Shown here: positions 32,247 to 42,840 of the stretch, one piece after another | How positions within the stretch are numbered: position 1 is the stretch's first letter | Layout of the letters: every line of letters begins with the position of its first letter | Assembly: GCA_033032865.1 (NCBI GenBank) | Contig: JAWHQI010000099.1 | Location: 5,197,501-5,261,500, forward strand | Origin: Dactylorhiza incarnata | Lineage: Eukaryota > Streptophyta > Magnoliopsida > Asparagales > Orchidaceae | Length of the DNA stretch: 64,000 nucleotides | Reading direction: 5' to 3' | Program-made: the position numbers and the translations under genes | The notes under the pieces: generated by a model | What the model was told of the DNA's origin: nothing | What the model saw: only the letters and a program-made list of their open reading frames with translations | Database searches by the model: none

Positions 32247-34406
32247 CTCCCCCTTGAAGTGGGAAGTTGAAAATAGCCCAAGTAGACTCCTCAACCGAGT
32301 GAACGGCCCCTTTGCTAGCGCCTTTGTGAAGATGTCAGCAATGTTGTCCTGACTCCGAACATGCTCGACCGAAAGAGACCCCTCCAGCACCTTCTCATGA
32401 ATGAAATGATGCTCGATCTCGATATTCTTGGTCCTCGCATGACAAACTGGATTAGTAACCAGTTTGAGAGCACTCTCCTTGTCGCTGCGGAGCAGAGTCG
32501 GACCCCGAACCTCCTTATGGACGTCTCCAACCAACCTCCTAAGCCAAATGGCTTCCTGAGCTGCCAAGGCTGAAGCCTTATATCCCGCTTCTGTGGTTGA
32601 GACCGACATGGAATCATGCTTCTTGATGCACCATGATATAACCATGGGGCCTGCCATGAAGACGTATCCAGACGTCGACTTCCGATCATCCGAATCTCCC
32701 CCGTAATCAGCGTCCATGTACCCATGCACCTCGAAGCCCGCATCCCTCCTGTAAAGGAGACCCATATCCAAGGTAGCCTTGACATACTTCAGTATACTCT
32801 TGGCCGCAAGAAGATGAGGCATCCGTGGTTCCTCCATATAACGGCTCACCCTGCCAACTGCATACGCAATATCCGGCCTGGTAATCGTCAAGTAGATCAA
32901 GCTCCCAACCAGAGCCCGGAACACCAACGGATCTTCCAAAATCCTCCCCTCATCCTTCCGAAGTTTCAAGGCCTTCTCTAGAGGTGTAGAGATGCACTTC
33001 CCTTCCTTCATGCTGAACCGCTCCACGATTCGATGCGCATGTCCATCCCGGGACACCAGCACTCCACTCTCCTTCCTCTGCACCTATAGTCCAAGGAAGT
33101 GGTGAAGCTCGCCCAGATCCTTCATCTCGAACCTGATGGATAGCTCTGCCTGAAGCTGCGCTACCTCCTCCTTCGAATTCCCCGTCCCGATCATATCGTT
33201 GACGTATAGCAGCACGATGACTTGAAGCTCCCTGCTCTTTTTGACGAACAAGCTTGACTCTGAGTCTGAAGCACCAAACCCGCAGAATAGGAGATATTCT
33301 ACAATCTTTACATACCACGCCCTCGGCGCTTGCTTCAACCCATACAGGGCCATCTTCAACTTGCAGACATGCTCCAAAAAATCTTCAGATACGAACCCTG
33401 GCGGCTGGACCATGAAGATGTCCTTGTCAATCTCGCTGTATAAGAATGCATTCTTTACGTAAAGCTGCCAAATCTTCCACCCCCAACATGCCGCCAAGGC
33501 AATCACAACACGAACTGAAGTCATTTTTGCCACCGGACTGAATGTCTCTTCATAGTCTTCACCGTATTGCTGCGAGAACCCCCGAGCCACAAGGCGAGCC
33601 TTGTACCGCTCTATAGTGACGTCAGCCTTCTTCTTAAGCTTGTAGACCCACTTGCATGTCACAGGGGTGATGCCCTTGGGCTTGGGCCCCAGAGACCATG
33701 TCTCATTCTTCTCAAGAGCACTCATCTCTTCCTGCATAGCCGAATCCCACTGTTTTACGCCTTTGGCCTTTTCAAAGCTCGACGGCTCCCTCTCATCCAA
33801 GGGACCAGCAAAGAAACATGAGATAAAGCTCACCATGTTTCCTCCTGTATAGCGATCAGGGGTAATGATTGTTCGCTTCGATCTCCGCAACGCCTTCCCC
33901 TGACTCATCGTATCCTCAATTGCTTCTTCCCAAGCTCCCCTTCCAGACGTACTCGGATCATCGCACCCCCTGCTTCCTGATCCAGAAGCCTCCGCCTCAG
34001 AACTAGATATTGATGGACCACCTGGTGACACAGGTAGCTCCACCTGAAGATTTTCCACAGCTTTCTCTGGCTCCTCCACCCTGCTTTCTGGTAGCTCAAT
34101 ACCAGAACTTCCCTTGTACGATGTCACCTCGTCGATCACGACATCACGAGATACAACAAATCTCCACGTCTCCGGATCCATGCACTTCCAGCCCTTCTTC
34201 TGGTCATAATAACCCACGAAGACTAGCTTCCTTGCCTTCACATCAAGTTTCGTCCGAAGCGCATCTGGAACGTGCACATAGCAGGTGGAACCAAACACCC
34301 GAAGGTGTGCCACACTTGGCTTTTCCTTGAACATCATTTCATGCGGGATCTTCATATTGATGGGACTAAGAGGCAACCGATTGATGACGTAGGCAGCACA
34401 AGACAT
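32247..34406 (-). pseudogene. Copia Pol: integrase end, RT and RNase H (inactive)
   Basis: One minus-strand frame with a single TAG at 33084-33086. The first part (34406-33087, 440 codons) starts in the integrase C-terminal region (AAYVINRLP, LRVFGSTCYVHVP) and runs into RT with KARLVARGFSQ and YGLKQAPRAWY. Two RT catalytic positions are lost: QLYVKNAFL has Tyr for the first Asp and LLYVNDMI has Asn in place of the first Asp of YVDD. The second part (33083-32247) has RNase H motifs MDADYGGDSDDRKSTSGYVF and DIFTKAL, with STTEAGYKA where Glu is normal. The frame is otherwise remarkably open for a dead gene. Confidence 0.88.
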
Positions 34407-34842
34407 TCCCTCCGCTGGGGCAAAGCTACCTCCCCACTCGCCCCCTTGGGGCTAGGCGAGTGAGGGGAAAGAGGCCTCCCCACTCGCCCCCTTGGGGCTG
34501 GGCGAGTGGGCGAAAGCTGCCTCCCCACTCGCCCCATCTTTGGAGACCGGTCGAGTGGGGGTAGGATGCCTCCCCACTCACCTCCGCCGGCACCTTCTTC
34601 CTGGATTGCTGGCCGGGAGTGCTCTCGCCCAACCGTTGGGTCGGGACCTCCGGACCATCTCCTCTCTCGCCTTCACCTCTCGCGGCAAAAGATAGCTGCA
34701 AGGTCTGCAGGACCTCCCGCTTGAAATCTTCAAGCATTTCCATCATCACCACAGCCACCGGCGACTCCGAGTGTTCCAGGTCGGATCCATCTCCTCCACC
34801 TCCATCCATGGAGCTCAGCTTGAGATTTTCCATACTGGTCAC
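34407..34842 (-). pseudogene. Gag-like N-terminal frame of the GC-rich-LTR element
   Basis: A minus-strand frame starting 25 bases from the LTR at 34867. The first 60 residues contain a Gly/Asp-rich segment and MEMLEDFKREVLQTL, a short helical stretch like the N-terminus of many gypsy Gag proteins. The rest is encoded by a 45-49-bp GC-rich repeat (34429-34590) and is Pro/Gly/Arg-rich. It runs into the truncated copia at 34406. No knuckle or core Gag domain is present. It may be a leader peptide rather than a true Gag. Confidence 0.45.
34429..34590. repeat. 45-49-bp GC-rich repeat, about 4 units
   Basis: CCTCCCCACTC occurs at 34429, 34475, 34520 and 34569. Between them lie GCCCCCTTGGGGCTGGGCGAG-like segments that can fold on themselves. 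It differs in unit length from the 51-bp LTR array but shares GGGCGAG. Confidence 0.8.
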
Positions 34843-34866
34843 TATCCACGCTCACCGCACCATAAA

Positions 34867-35951
34867 TGTTGAAACCAAGACTTGGTCTCTTGTGGAGTTC
34901 GGGCCCTCAACAAGTTGGGGGGTGACCTTACACTTCCTTCTCCCAAGGGAGAGCTCTAGGTTGAAGACTTAGGAAACTAGGAACAAGACCAAGGGCTCAG
35001 AGAGGAGGTCAAACCACACACCCGGAAGATCTTAGAGCGCTTCCCCTCCCAAGCCAATGCTGAGCATGGGGCACCCTTGGAGGCTCTCTCCACCCACCAA
35101 AGAACTAGGGGAGAGAGTGTCAAAAAGAGAAGTCCCCTCCAAATGGTGCCCCCCTTGGTCATATTTATAGAATTCTGAACTTGGTCTTCTAATATCCACA
35201 TTCTGGCCTACGAGATTACGAAAATACTCCCCAGTTTGGCCTGCCAACAGCCAAATCCCGATGTTCTGAGATGTTAAACGTAGACCGCCCTATGTGGTCG
35301 GGCGAGCAGGGGGCAGGCCGGCTCCCTCGCTCGCCCCCTTACTGAGGCGGGGTGAGCCCGAGAGGCCACCCACCTCTCCGGCTCGCCCCTTGTTGGGGCG
35401 GGGCGAGCCCGGGAGGCCTCACCTCTCTTGCGCGCCCCATCTGCTGGGGCGGGGCGAGCCCGGGAGGCGGGCCCTCTCCTGCTCACCACCTCTGCTGGGG
35501 CAGGGCGAGCCCGGGAGGCCTCCCCTCTCCGGCTTGCCCCCTCTGCTGGGGCGGGGTGAGCCCGGGAGGTGGACCCTCTCCGGCTCGCCCCCTTGCTGGG
35601 GCGGGGCGAGCACTGGAGGCCTCCCCTCTCCGGCTCGCCCCCTTTGCTGGGGCGGGGCGAGCCCGGGAGGCGGACCCTCTCCAGCTCGCCCCCTTGCTGG
35701 GGCGGGGCGAGCTCGGGAGGCCTCGCCTCTCTAGCTCGCCCCCTCTGCCCTCCTTGGGCTGGGCGAGCGGGAGGCCGCCCGCCTCCCCTGCTCGCCCCCC
35801 TCTTTAGAATAATCTGGGGCTGCGCCCCTCGGTCTTGAGCCCGTCCGACGGCTCACCCGACCCCTTACCTGGGGTAGTGCCTCTTAAAAGATATTAGGCC
35901 TAATGACATCTTGGGCCCCGTGGATCCACTCGCTGAATACAGGGTTGTATA
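34867..35951 (-). mobile_element. Right (5') LTR of the GC-rich-LTR element
   Basis: A 1,085-bp LTR, the uninterrupted partner of 28118-30217. TATA box at 35162-35169 (minus). The 51-bp minisatellite fills 35300-35790 in U3. The target duplication AGACC follows at 35952. The primer-binding site next to it (34845-34863, minus TGGTGCGGTGAGC) matches no tRNA I can name. Confidence 0.85.
35300..35790. repeat. 51-bp GC-rich minisatellite, right LTR copy
   Basis: Same unit as at 28545-29060 with a slightly different number and order of variants. The reading frames of up to about 150 codons that it produces on both strands are repeat artefacts. Confidence 0.9.
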
Positions 35952-36752
35952 AGACCGACTTCATGCCCAAAATTATGAGACGATCTCGCCCACCAATCAC
36001 AATCTTCGATCGATCGTGCGACTCAATTAATGCGCACTCGCGAGAGTCTAAATAGGCTCTAATTTTCGCGCACGACTTCATCGGGACGTCTCGGCGAACC
36101 TAGTCCACTTTACGGGAAAATTACAACATTTTCCCACTTGGACATAGGTTCACAGTACCTAATGATGTTCCATATGAAGTCTTCACTAGACTTAAGGGTA
36201 CCACTAGCGAATGCGACATTAAGAGTCTACTCCAACGTCAAACCAGTCCAACCAAATCCTTCACTCTGAATCATGGAGGCAACCGCATCATTGAGCAACA
36301 CGAGACCTTCCATGGTCACAGTAGCTTCCAGATTCAATTGACATAGACAAAGCGATGTTAGAATTTAGGACAACATTATGAAGAATGTGTGCACAGGTAA
36401 TTGTTATCCTAGTTTGGTGGTCAACAAATTTCTCGAATGAATGCACCAAACCATGCTTTGAGAAATCCTTTATGTGTTCAAAAGAACATGTATGTCATTT
36501 TCTTAAGAATTCACTTAATGTGTCATAATAGACATACAAAGGTTTAATGAAAATAATTGAAGCGCCCATAAGCCTTATGCTCAGACTGACACTCTTCTGA
36601 GTCTTTTGAATGAAGTGTGATATATCACATCACCTTATGAGTATCGCTACTTAATGATACTCAACAGGAATATTCTCATAATAAGTGTTATCAAGCTATT
36701 AAATATGAAGTGCTTAATTAAATAACAAATGTATGAATTGGAGCTTCACGCA
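35952..36752 (-). mobile_element. Old copia 3' LTR, inner part
   Basis: Continuation of the LTR begun at 26978. It ends GCTTCACGCA at 36752. On the minus strand a tract GTGGGAGGC (36753-36761) lies just inside, fitting a polypurine tract, and RNase H codons follow from 36774. No gene inside. Confidence 0.65.
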
Positions 36753-36773
36753 GCCTCCCACTAATCTAGCATA

Positions 36774-37526
36774 TCAATTGACTCCTAGCCCCATATTGCA
36801 GACATGTTTTTGAAACACATTGAGGCAAAGTCCCTTAGTAAGTGGATCGGCTACCATATCATCTGTTCCTATATACTCCACTGTAATGTCACCTTTCTTA
36901 ACCATTTCCTTAATGGCCAGAAACTTAATTTCCATATCTTTGGACTCTGTGATACTTGTATTATTCTTTGAGAACAAAATTGTAGAAATGTTATCACAGT
37001 ACAACCGGATGGGTCCAGTTATAGAATCAAAGACCCTTAGCTCAGTGATGAAGTGCTTAAGCCACACAACATGAGTAGAAGCTCCAAAAAGAGTGACAAA
37101 CTCAGCGTGCATAGTGGATGATGTAATGAGTGTCTGCTTGACACTCTTTCATGAAATGGCTCCGCTAGCAAACTTAAATACGTAACCCGAAGTAGACTTC
37201 CTATCATCCTCACACCCGGCAAAACCAGAGTCTGTATACCCTACCAATTCGAGATTTTGTACCTTATGGTAGATCAACTTAAAATCTTTCATCCCCTTCA
37301 GATACCTTAGGACCTTCTTGACAGCCACCCAATGACAAGGTCCTGGGTTCAACTGATATCTTCCTAGAAGTCCTAAGGCGACGGCAATGTCTGGTCTGGT
37401 ACAGACTTGGGCATATATCAAGATGCCTACCGCACTAGCATAAGGAATGTCCTTCATAGACTCTCTCTTAATGTTGTTCCTGGGGCAATGTGACAAGCTA
37501 AGCTTGTCACCCTTAATCACAAGCAC
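36774..37526 (-). pseudogene. Old copia RNase H remnant
   Basis: Two overlapping minus-strand pieces. 37526-37149 reads YASAVGILIYAQVCTRPDIA, KVLRYLKGMKDFKLIY and YTDSGFAGCEDDRKSTSGYVF, the start of copia RNase H with its first Asp. 37112-36774 reads AEFVTLFGASTHVVWLK, RLYCDN and GDITVEYIGTDDMVADPLTKGL, its C-terminal half. A frame change and a short loss lie between them. The motif set fits Angela/Tork-type copia. It degrades the RNA strand in reverse transcription, but is broken here. Confidence 0.85.
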
Positions 37527-38264
37527 ATCACAGGCTTACAATCGAGCTTCCTAAATCTCTCAAGTACATGCTCTATATAGGCTCTCTGAGAGAGTGCTAA
37601 TGCATGGTGAGATCGATCCCTAATGATCCTTCATATCAGAAATCACTGTTTGCAAGTAAAATATCATCAACATACAAAATTAAGAAGATAAATTTACTCC
37701 CACTGATCTTGAGATATATACAATGGTCCGCCTTGTTCTCTTCAAACCCAAATGAAGTGACTACCTCATCGAATTTCAATTAACACTGTCTAGAAACCTT
37801 CTTCAGACCATATAGGGGCTTGTTAAGCTTACATACAAGTTGGTCACTATGACCGGACTTGAATCCCTCGGGCTGCACCATATAAACTTCTTCGACAAGA
37901 TCGCCATTCAAGAATGCGTTCTCAACATCCATCTAGTGTAACTCCAAATCATAATAAGATACAAGCGCCATTATCACTATGAAAGATTATTTAGAGGAAA
38001 CATGAGAAAAGGTCTCATTGTAATCGATACCTTCTCTCTGTGTAAATCCCTTGGCAACCAGTCTGGCCTCAAACCGCTCAATCTTCCCTTTGGAATCCTT
38101 TTTGGTCTTAAATACCCATTTAGAACCAATGGGTTTGCAACTTTATGCAACTCAACTAATTCCCAAACTTTATGCAGCTTCATAGACTCCATCTCAACTT
38201 TCATTGCTTCCCAACACAGATCAGTTTGAGGTCTAGATACAGCCTCAATAAATGTCACTGGGTC
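37527..38264 (-). pseudogene. Old copia reverse transcriptase remnant
   Basis: Minus-strand RT sequence with many frame changes and stops. Recognisable are the N-terminal WEAMKVEMESMKLHKVWELV segment (about 38200-38140), a [24 protein letters not shown] segment near 37900 and LYVDDILLA at about 37655-37680 with both catalytic Asp. It is cut at 38264 by the Sirevirus. The other half of pol continues at 56406. Confidence 0.8.
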
Positions 38265-38504
38265 TGAAAGTATCTAGTTGCGGCCTAAATCACCTAGAGG
38301 GGGGTGAATAGGTGGATTCTATGTCTTTATGCGGAATTAAAAAATTTAACACAGAAAAGCAAACAATCAAACACAGCACAGACACAAGTATTTTATAGAG
38401 GTTCCCCGATGTGGGTAGTCCTCTTTCCCGCCTCGCCTATCTAGCACTACGAGGCTAGACTCGGCTACTTCACCAATCTCAGATTATAACTGATCTTACA
38501 CCTC

Positions 38505-38645
38505 GGAGTCCAAACTCGTACAACTCGGAGTATACCACTCCTACAACTCGGAGTATAACAACTCCTACACCTCAGAGTAAACAACTCCTACACCTCGGAG
38601 TAAACAACTCCTACAAATAATCTCGGAGTGAAAACTCCTACAAAA
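38505..38645. repeat. ~23-bp tandem repeat in the Sirevirus LTR
   Basis: Units of CTCGGAGTA, a short A/C-rich spacer and ACTCCTACA. CGGAGT and ACTCC are near-complements, so each unit can fold. The 3' LTR has one extra unit relative to the 5' LTR (55135-55250), the main length difference between them. Confidence 0.8.
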
Positions 38646-39179
38646 GAAAATATTGAAACAAAAAAAATACTTTTTCTTAACCTCTAAAGAGATTAACTTC
38701 AGATCTTGAAAACTGAGTCTTCTTCTTAACCTTGAAAGAAAGCTTGGCACTTGAAAGAAGTGGAAGAGAGAAGACTTGGCTAACCAGATCTGAATAGGCC
38801 CTTTGACTTACTTGAAAGAATCTTCAATAAAGAGAGCAACAATAAGATCAAAGGCCTTCTTCTGAGAAATCTCTAACAACAATAGAGAAAGGATCCTGAG
38901 CAGCAAATGTTAGGTCTCAGAAATCTTGTTCAGCAAAAGAGAAAGGAGATCGACTTTTTGCCTTTTCTGAACTGTCGGCTGAAGAGAGATGTTTTGATCA
39001 AAAATTAAGAAGAGCCCCATGCCCTAAAATAAGGATTTATTTATAGGGAGGACTTCAACGGCTAGTGCGACAAAGAAGGGAGAGGCGACACGTGTACTGA
39101 TCATGGTGGCTAACCCTAATTGTCGAAAACGAAACAAAGATTTGAAATCCGTCTGTCCGTCATTCGTCGAGACTTCACG

Positions 39180-39495
39180 TGAACATCCGACGAATTGACT
39201 TAGCTGCATAAATTTCTTCATAACTCAGCCAAAATGACCTCTGTCAGCATTCGTCGGGATTCGTCGGAATGACCCGAGTCATCTCGACGAATGGACTTGG
39301 CTACAGAATTTTCTTCACAACTCAGCCAAAATGGCCTCTGTCAGCATTCGTCGGGATTCGTCGGAATGACCCGAGTCATCTCGACGAATGGACTTAGCTG
39401 CAGAATTTTCTTCTAAACCAAGACAAAGGTCTTCTGTCTGGATTCGTCGGGATTCGTAGGAATGACCCGAGTCATCTCGACGAATTGACTCAGCA
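39180..39495. repeat. ~97-bp repeat with ATTCGTCGG/CGACGAAT in U3
   Basis: Three units, each with GTCAGCATTCGTCGGGATTC, AATGACCCGAGTCATCTCGA and CGAATGGACTT. ATTCGTCG and CGACGAAT within a unit are reverse complements about 30 bases apart. The 5' LTR carries the same array at 55785-56100. On the minus strand it lies upstream of the TATA box. Confidence 0.85.
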
Positions 39496-39999
39496 GAAGT
39501 TTTCTTTTCTTCTGAAAACCTGCTCCACTCCTCAACCTTGAAAGCCTTCAGTTATGAGTATATGAAGTGCACCCCAAAAGAGAGATTACACATGGACCAA
39601 CACTTTGTTCTATACAATGAGGGATTACATTGTCTAGAACTGTGTTTGGTGATCCATTGCAACCTGACTTTGGTGAGCACTTAGCATTAAGGCCTGTCAT
39701 AACACATCTAAACAAAAGTCATCAAATACAAATACAATTCATTTTAGTTTACTAGGGGACATCTTCAAATCAAGGTGATTGTGGACACAATACCCAACAA
39801 TCTGCCCCTATTTGAAGATGTCATAACCCTAGACACTAACTTGAATTGCACAGAAAGAATACTAAATAAGAAAGCACAACCCAGGCAGTAATATATAAGA
39901 AAAAAACAGAATAGGACTGAATGTTTTAACTTAACACAAGAGAAATGTGTATATATATAAATAAGCAAAGAAAACATCATGATTCCAGATAAGCACAGC

Positions 40000-42534
40000 T
40001 TATTCATGACCTTTGCCTTTCTTCTTTGCAAACATTCTGTCCACTGCCTCAGTTTTCTTCTTCAGTTCTGAATCCATTCTCTCAAAGAATGCCTTTGGCT
40101 TAGGCCAGTATTTGTCAGGAGCAGACTCTTTACATCCACCATTCTTGAAGTGAATTCTTCTTTCATTTGTCCTCTTCTCAAACTTGCTCCATTCTTCTGA
40201 GCTATAATGGTCACTGACTTTTTCATTCTGATTGCTGACTTTATCAAAAACAGAGAGAACAATACTTTTGGATATGGGGCTCCAACTTTCTTGGAAGTTT
40301 CTAGGAGGAGGCCTATCATAAAATTCTCTGATCTTCTTATGTGGATTAGACCTCTTAGCAGATGGCTTATCAGCAAATAGCTTCCTTTTTAATGACTTCT
40401 CAGAGGGTTCAGCAAAATGTGAGCTGTCAGGATCTTGAACAGGGAATGGATCATCCCAAAATTCTTGATAAGATGAAGCAGGAATGACTTCATCAGCACG
40501 AACAGAATCCTCAACAGGATTTGGAGAGAAACTAGGAGCCCTGGGTCCTGGAGCACTTGATGAGGGAAAATTTGATCCTTTATCCACAACAGTGAACCCA
40601 AGCATTCCAGCCACTTGCTTGAACAGCCAGCTTTAGGCTTCATGAGTATACCAGTTCACATCCTTAACATTTTGTAAGATGTTTTCCTTTAGATCTTGCA
40701 TTTGACTAGCTACAGTTTCATTCAAATCATTCATTTTGCTTGCACTTTCTTCTAACTTGGATACCACACTCTCCTCCCCCTTTATGACATCTTCATGCAG
40801 GAGGGTATATAATCTCTTCAGCTGAGCTTCAACTTGATCATCCAAGTAAGTGATTCCTTGATCATCAACAGAGCTAAGGGTAGAGAGAGCAGTAGTCAAA
40901 TGTAGTACATCTTCACTAACCTGATGCAGATTCTTGAGAGCATGCCCAACAACTTTATTTGTATGATCCAAAGCTTTCCCTGCAGAAAGCATCCAGGCTT
41001 CTTGATCACTCATGAATCTTCCCATGTCATGCTTGATCTCAGCCATTTCCTGCTTCAGAGAACTATCAACAGAGTCAATCTTCTTATAGACTTGCTTGAT
41101 AGACTGATCAAAGTGATCAGTCTGAACCTTTAGCAGCCCTGCTATGGACTTCAGCAAAGAAGAGTGAGAGCTATCACCAGTCTCAACCTCTTCAGGAGAA
41201 ATTCTATCAGCTACAAAACTTGAGGACTGTGCTTACTTGTCAAGCACAGTTGCCCTTGGAGAAGTGCTCCTAGCTACAAGAACTTCTGGAGGAGGCAAAA
41301 GCAGCACAGAAGGAAAGACTTCAGGAGGAACAGATTCAGCCATGAAGATATCTTCCTGGTCTTTCTCCCCCTCAAATAGAGACATCTCCTTAGCCAACCT
41401 CAGCATAGCACCAAAGCTGCCCTTCTCCCCAGATTCAAATTGCTCATGAGGAGAGTCTGGCAAGATTTCATGATCTTCAGAATGAGAAACAACCATGGCA
41501 GGTGATCTCCTTGAATCTTCCAGCTCAGGAGACTCATCAAAAACAGCAGCATTCTCTGGGCCCTCCATGTCAAGAGTAGCATCAGGGACAACAAAATCAA
41601 CAGGATCAAGAGGTACTTGATCAGCATCACTTGGAGGAACATCTTCTGCAGCACCACTTCCTGCACCAATGTCTCTTGGGGTTGGAAACTCCCCCTCAAC
41701 ATGTGCATCTCTGCCCTGAGCAGGAGCTGGACTAAGTCCACTCCCCCTGGATGATTGCCCTGCTTCAATAGATCTATGCTCATCAAGCAGAGGGGCCTCA
41801 TCATCACTTACAGCATCCCTAACTCCAGCATTCCCTAAGCCCTTGGGAATTACCCTTTCCCATTTGGAGAAAATGGTTGAGTTGATCTTCTTTGTGTGGT
41901 GGATGGGGATACCTCTTCCAAGATTAAAAAAATCTGGATTGCTACAGTGGAGAAGCAGATTGAGAATTCTTCCAAAATTTGGAGCAAGAAAACTTTCTTT
42001 AATCTTCTCAAAGATTACTTCACCAAAATTGAAATTCTTCCGACAAATTATAGCGGTGTGAATTTTGAAAGCTTCTTCAGAGAGGTAGTCATGAGATCCT
42101 ACCTTGCATAATAATACTTTTCCTATTATATCACACAGAAGCTTACCTCCTTCATTCATGAACTTTCTTCTGATTTTGGAGCTTTGATCAAGAATGCCAC
42201 AGAATCTTCTGGCTCTGAAAATATCTTCAACAGACAACTCTTCTGATTCAACTTCAGGCATCCTCAATGATCGGTTGATACCACTAGCCTTCAAAATGAT
42301 TTTGCAAGACCTAACAGAGCTTTTGATCTTCTTACCTTGACTTGAGATATTGGCATTTCGATAGAACTCCAGAATGTCCTGTTCTAAGATTTTAGCCAGC
42401 TCTTCTAAGATAAAACTGAGCCCGACGACATGGAGCATCAAAATCACGTTCCGAAACTCATCTGAAGCTGAGCGGAAGGCGCCTCTCACCAACTCTCCCC
42501 CTGACTGCAAACCACCAGAAGCTTTGGGCGCCAT
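40000..42534 (-). pseudogene. Sirevirus env-like ORF with two in-frame stops
   Basis: A third ORF downstream of pol, as in env-bearing Sireviruses. One frame runs from ATG at 42534 (MAPKASGG) to a stop at 40000-40002, 845 codons, broken by TAA at 41233-41235 and TAA at 40633-40635. The N-terminal 250 residues include a hydrophobic/helical stretch (NVILMLHVVGLSFILEELAK) and a Lys/Arg-rich globular part. The middle is acidic and Pro/Ser-rich. The stretch after the first stop (41157-40636) is a strong coiled-coil candidate. The C-terminus is basic. I chose 42534 because the upstream in-frame extension to 42813 looks unlike protein. The function of such proteins is unproven, and entry activity has not been shown for plant elements. 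Confidence 0.75.
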
Positions 42535-42840
42535 TGATGTCGTCGAAGCCGCGGAAGAGAAACAAAGGAATCGCGAAAGAAGGAGACGAACGGTTGGGTA
42601 GGGTTTCACGGAGGTTCTCGTGAAATCGTGATGTTTTCTTTGATTTTTATATATATATAAATTGAAGTAGAGTACGTACCTGAAGGACGATAAAATCGTA
42701 TTTAATAGGGAGATGATTCCACGGGAGATGAATTGAGATGAGTAATATTTGTCCCGTGAAAACCCGTGAAACTTCATGAAGTTTTCTGAGTTAACAAGTG
42801 AAATCTCGTGCAATTTCGTGAAATCTCAACAGTCCCAACT

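Larger units (their letters stand above)
31092..34406 (-). mobile_element. Truncated copia element (3' LTR and 3' pol)
   Basis: Minus-strand copia. The 3' LTR is 31092-32246 (TGTGAAGTTT to TTCAACA). A GGGGGAG purine tract follows at 32247-32254 on the RNase H side. Pol runs to 34406, where it breaks off in the integrase C-terminal region against GC-rich repeats. Gag, protease, the integrase core and 5' LTR are gone, so no target duplication can be tested. It lies inside the GC-rich-LTR element. Confidence 0.8.
28118..35951 (-). mobile_element. GC-rich-LTR retroelement (non-autonomous), complete
   Basis: LTRs are 28118-30217 (carrying a solo-LTR insertion) and 34867-35951. Target duplications AGACC flank it at 28113-28117 and 35952-35956. 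LTRs run TGTTGAAACC to TTGTACA (right copy TTGTATA). The minus-strand direction follows from a purine tract next to the left LTR (30218-30234) and a gag-like ORF next to the right LTR. The interior holds a 78-bp minisatellite, a truncated copia and a short gag-like frame, and has no pol of its own. It inserted into the old copia 3' LTR. Confidence 0.85.
38265..39799 (-). mobile_element. Sirevirus 3' LTR
   Basis: A 1,535-bp LTR, TGAAAGTATC to ACCCAACA. It contains a ~23-bp repeat of CTCGGAGTA/ACTCCTACA type at 38505-38645 (one unit more than the other LTR), a TATA box near 39037-39045 and a ~97-bp repeat with ATTCGTCGG motifs at 39180-39495. Confidence 0.93.

Noticed and set aside
42535..42813. 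N-terminal extension of the env-like ORF to an ATG at 42813
   Set aside because: The 93 extra residues look like untranslated leader and end just before a Met that begins protein-like sequence.
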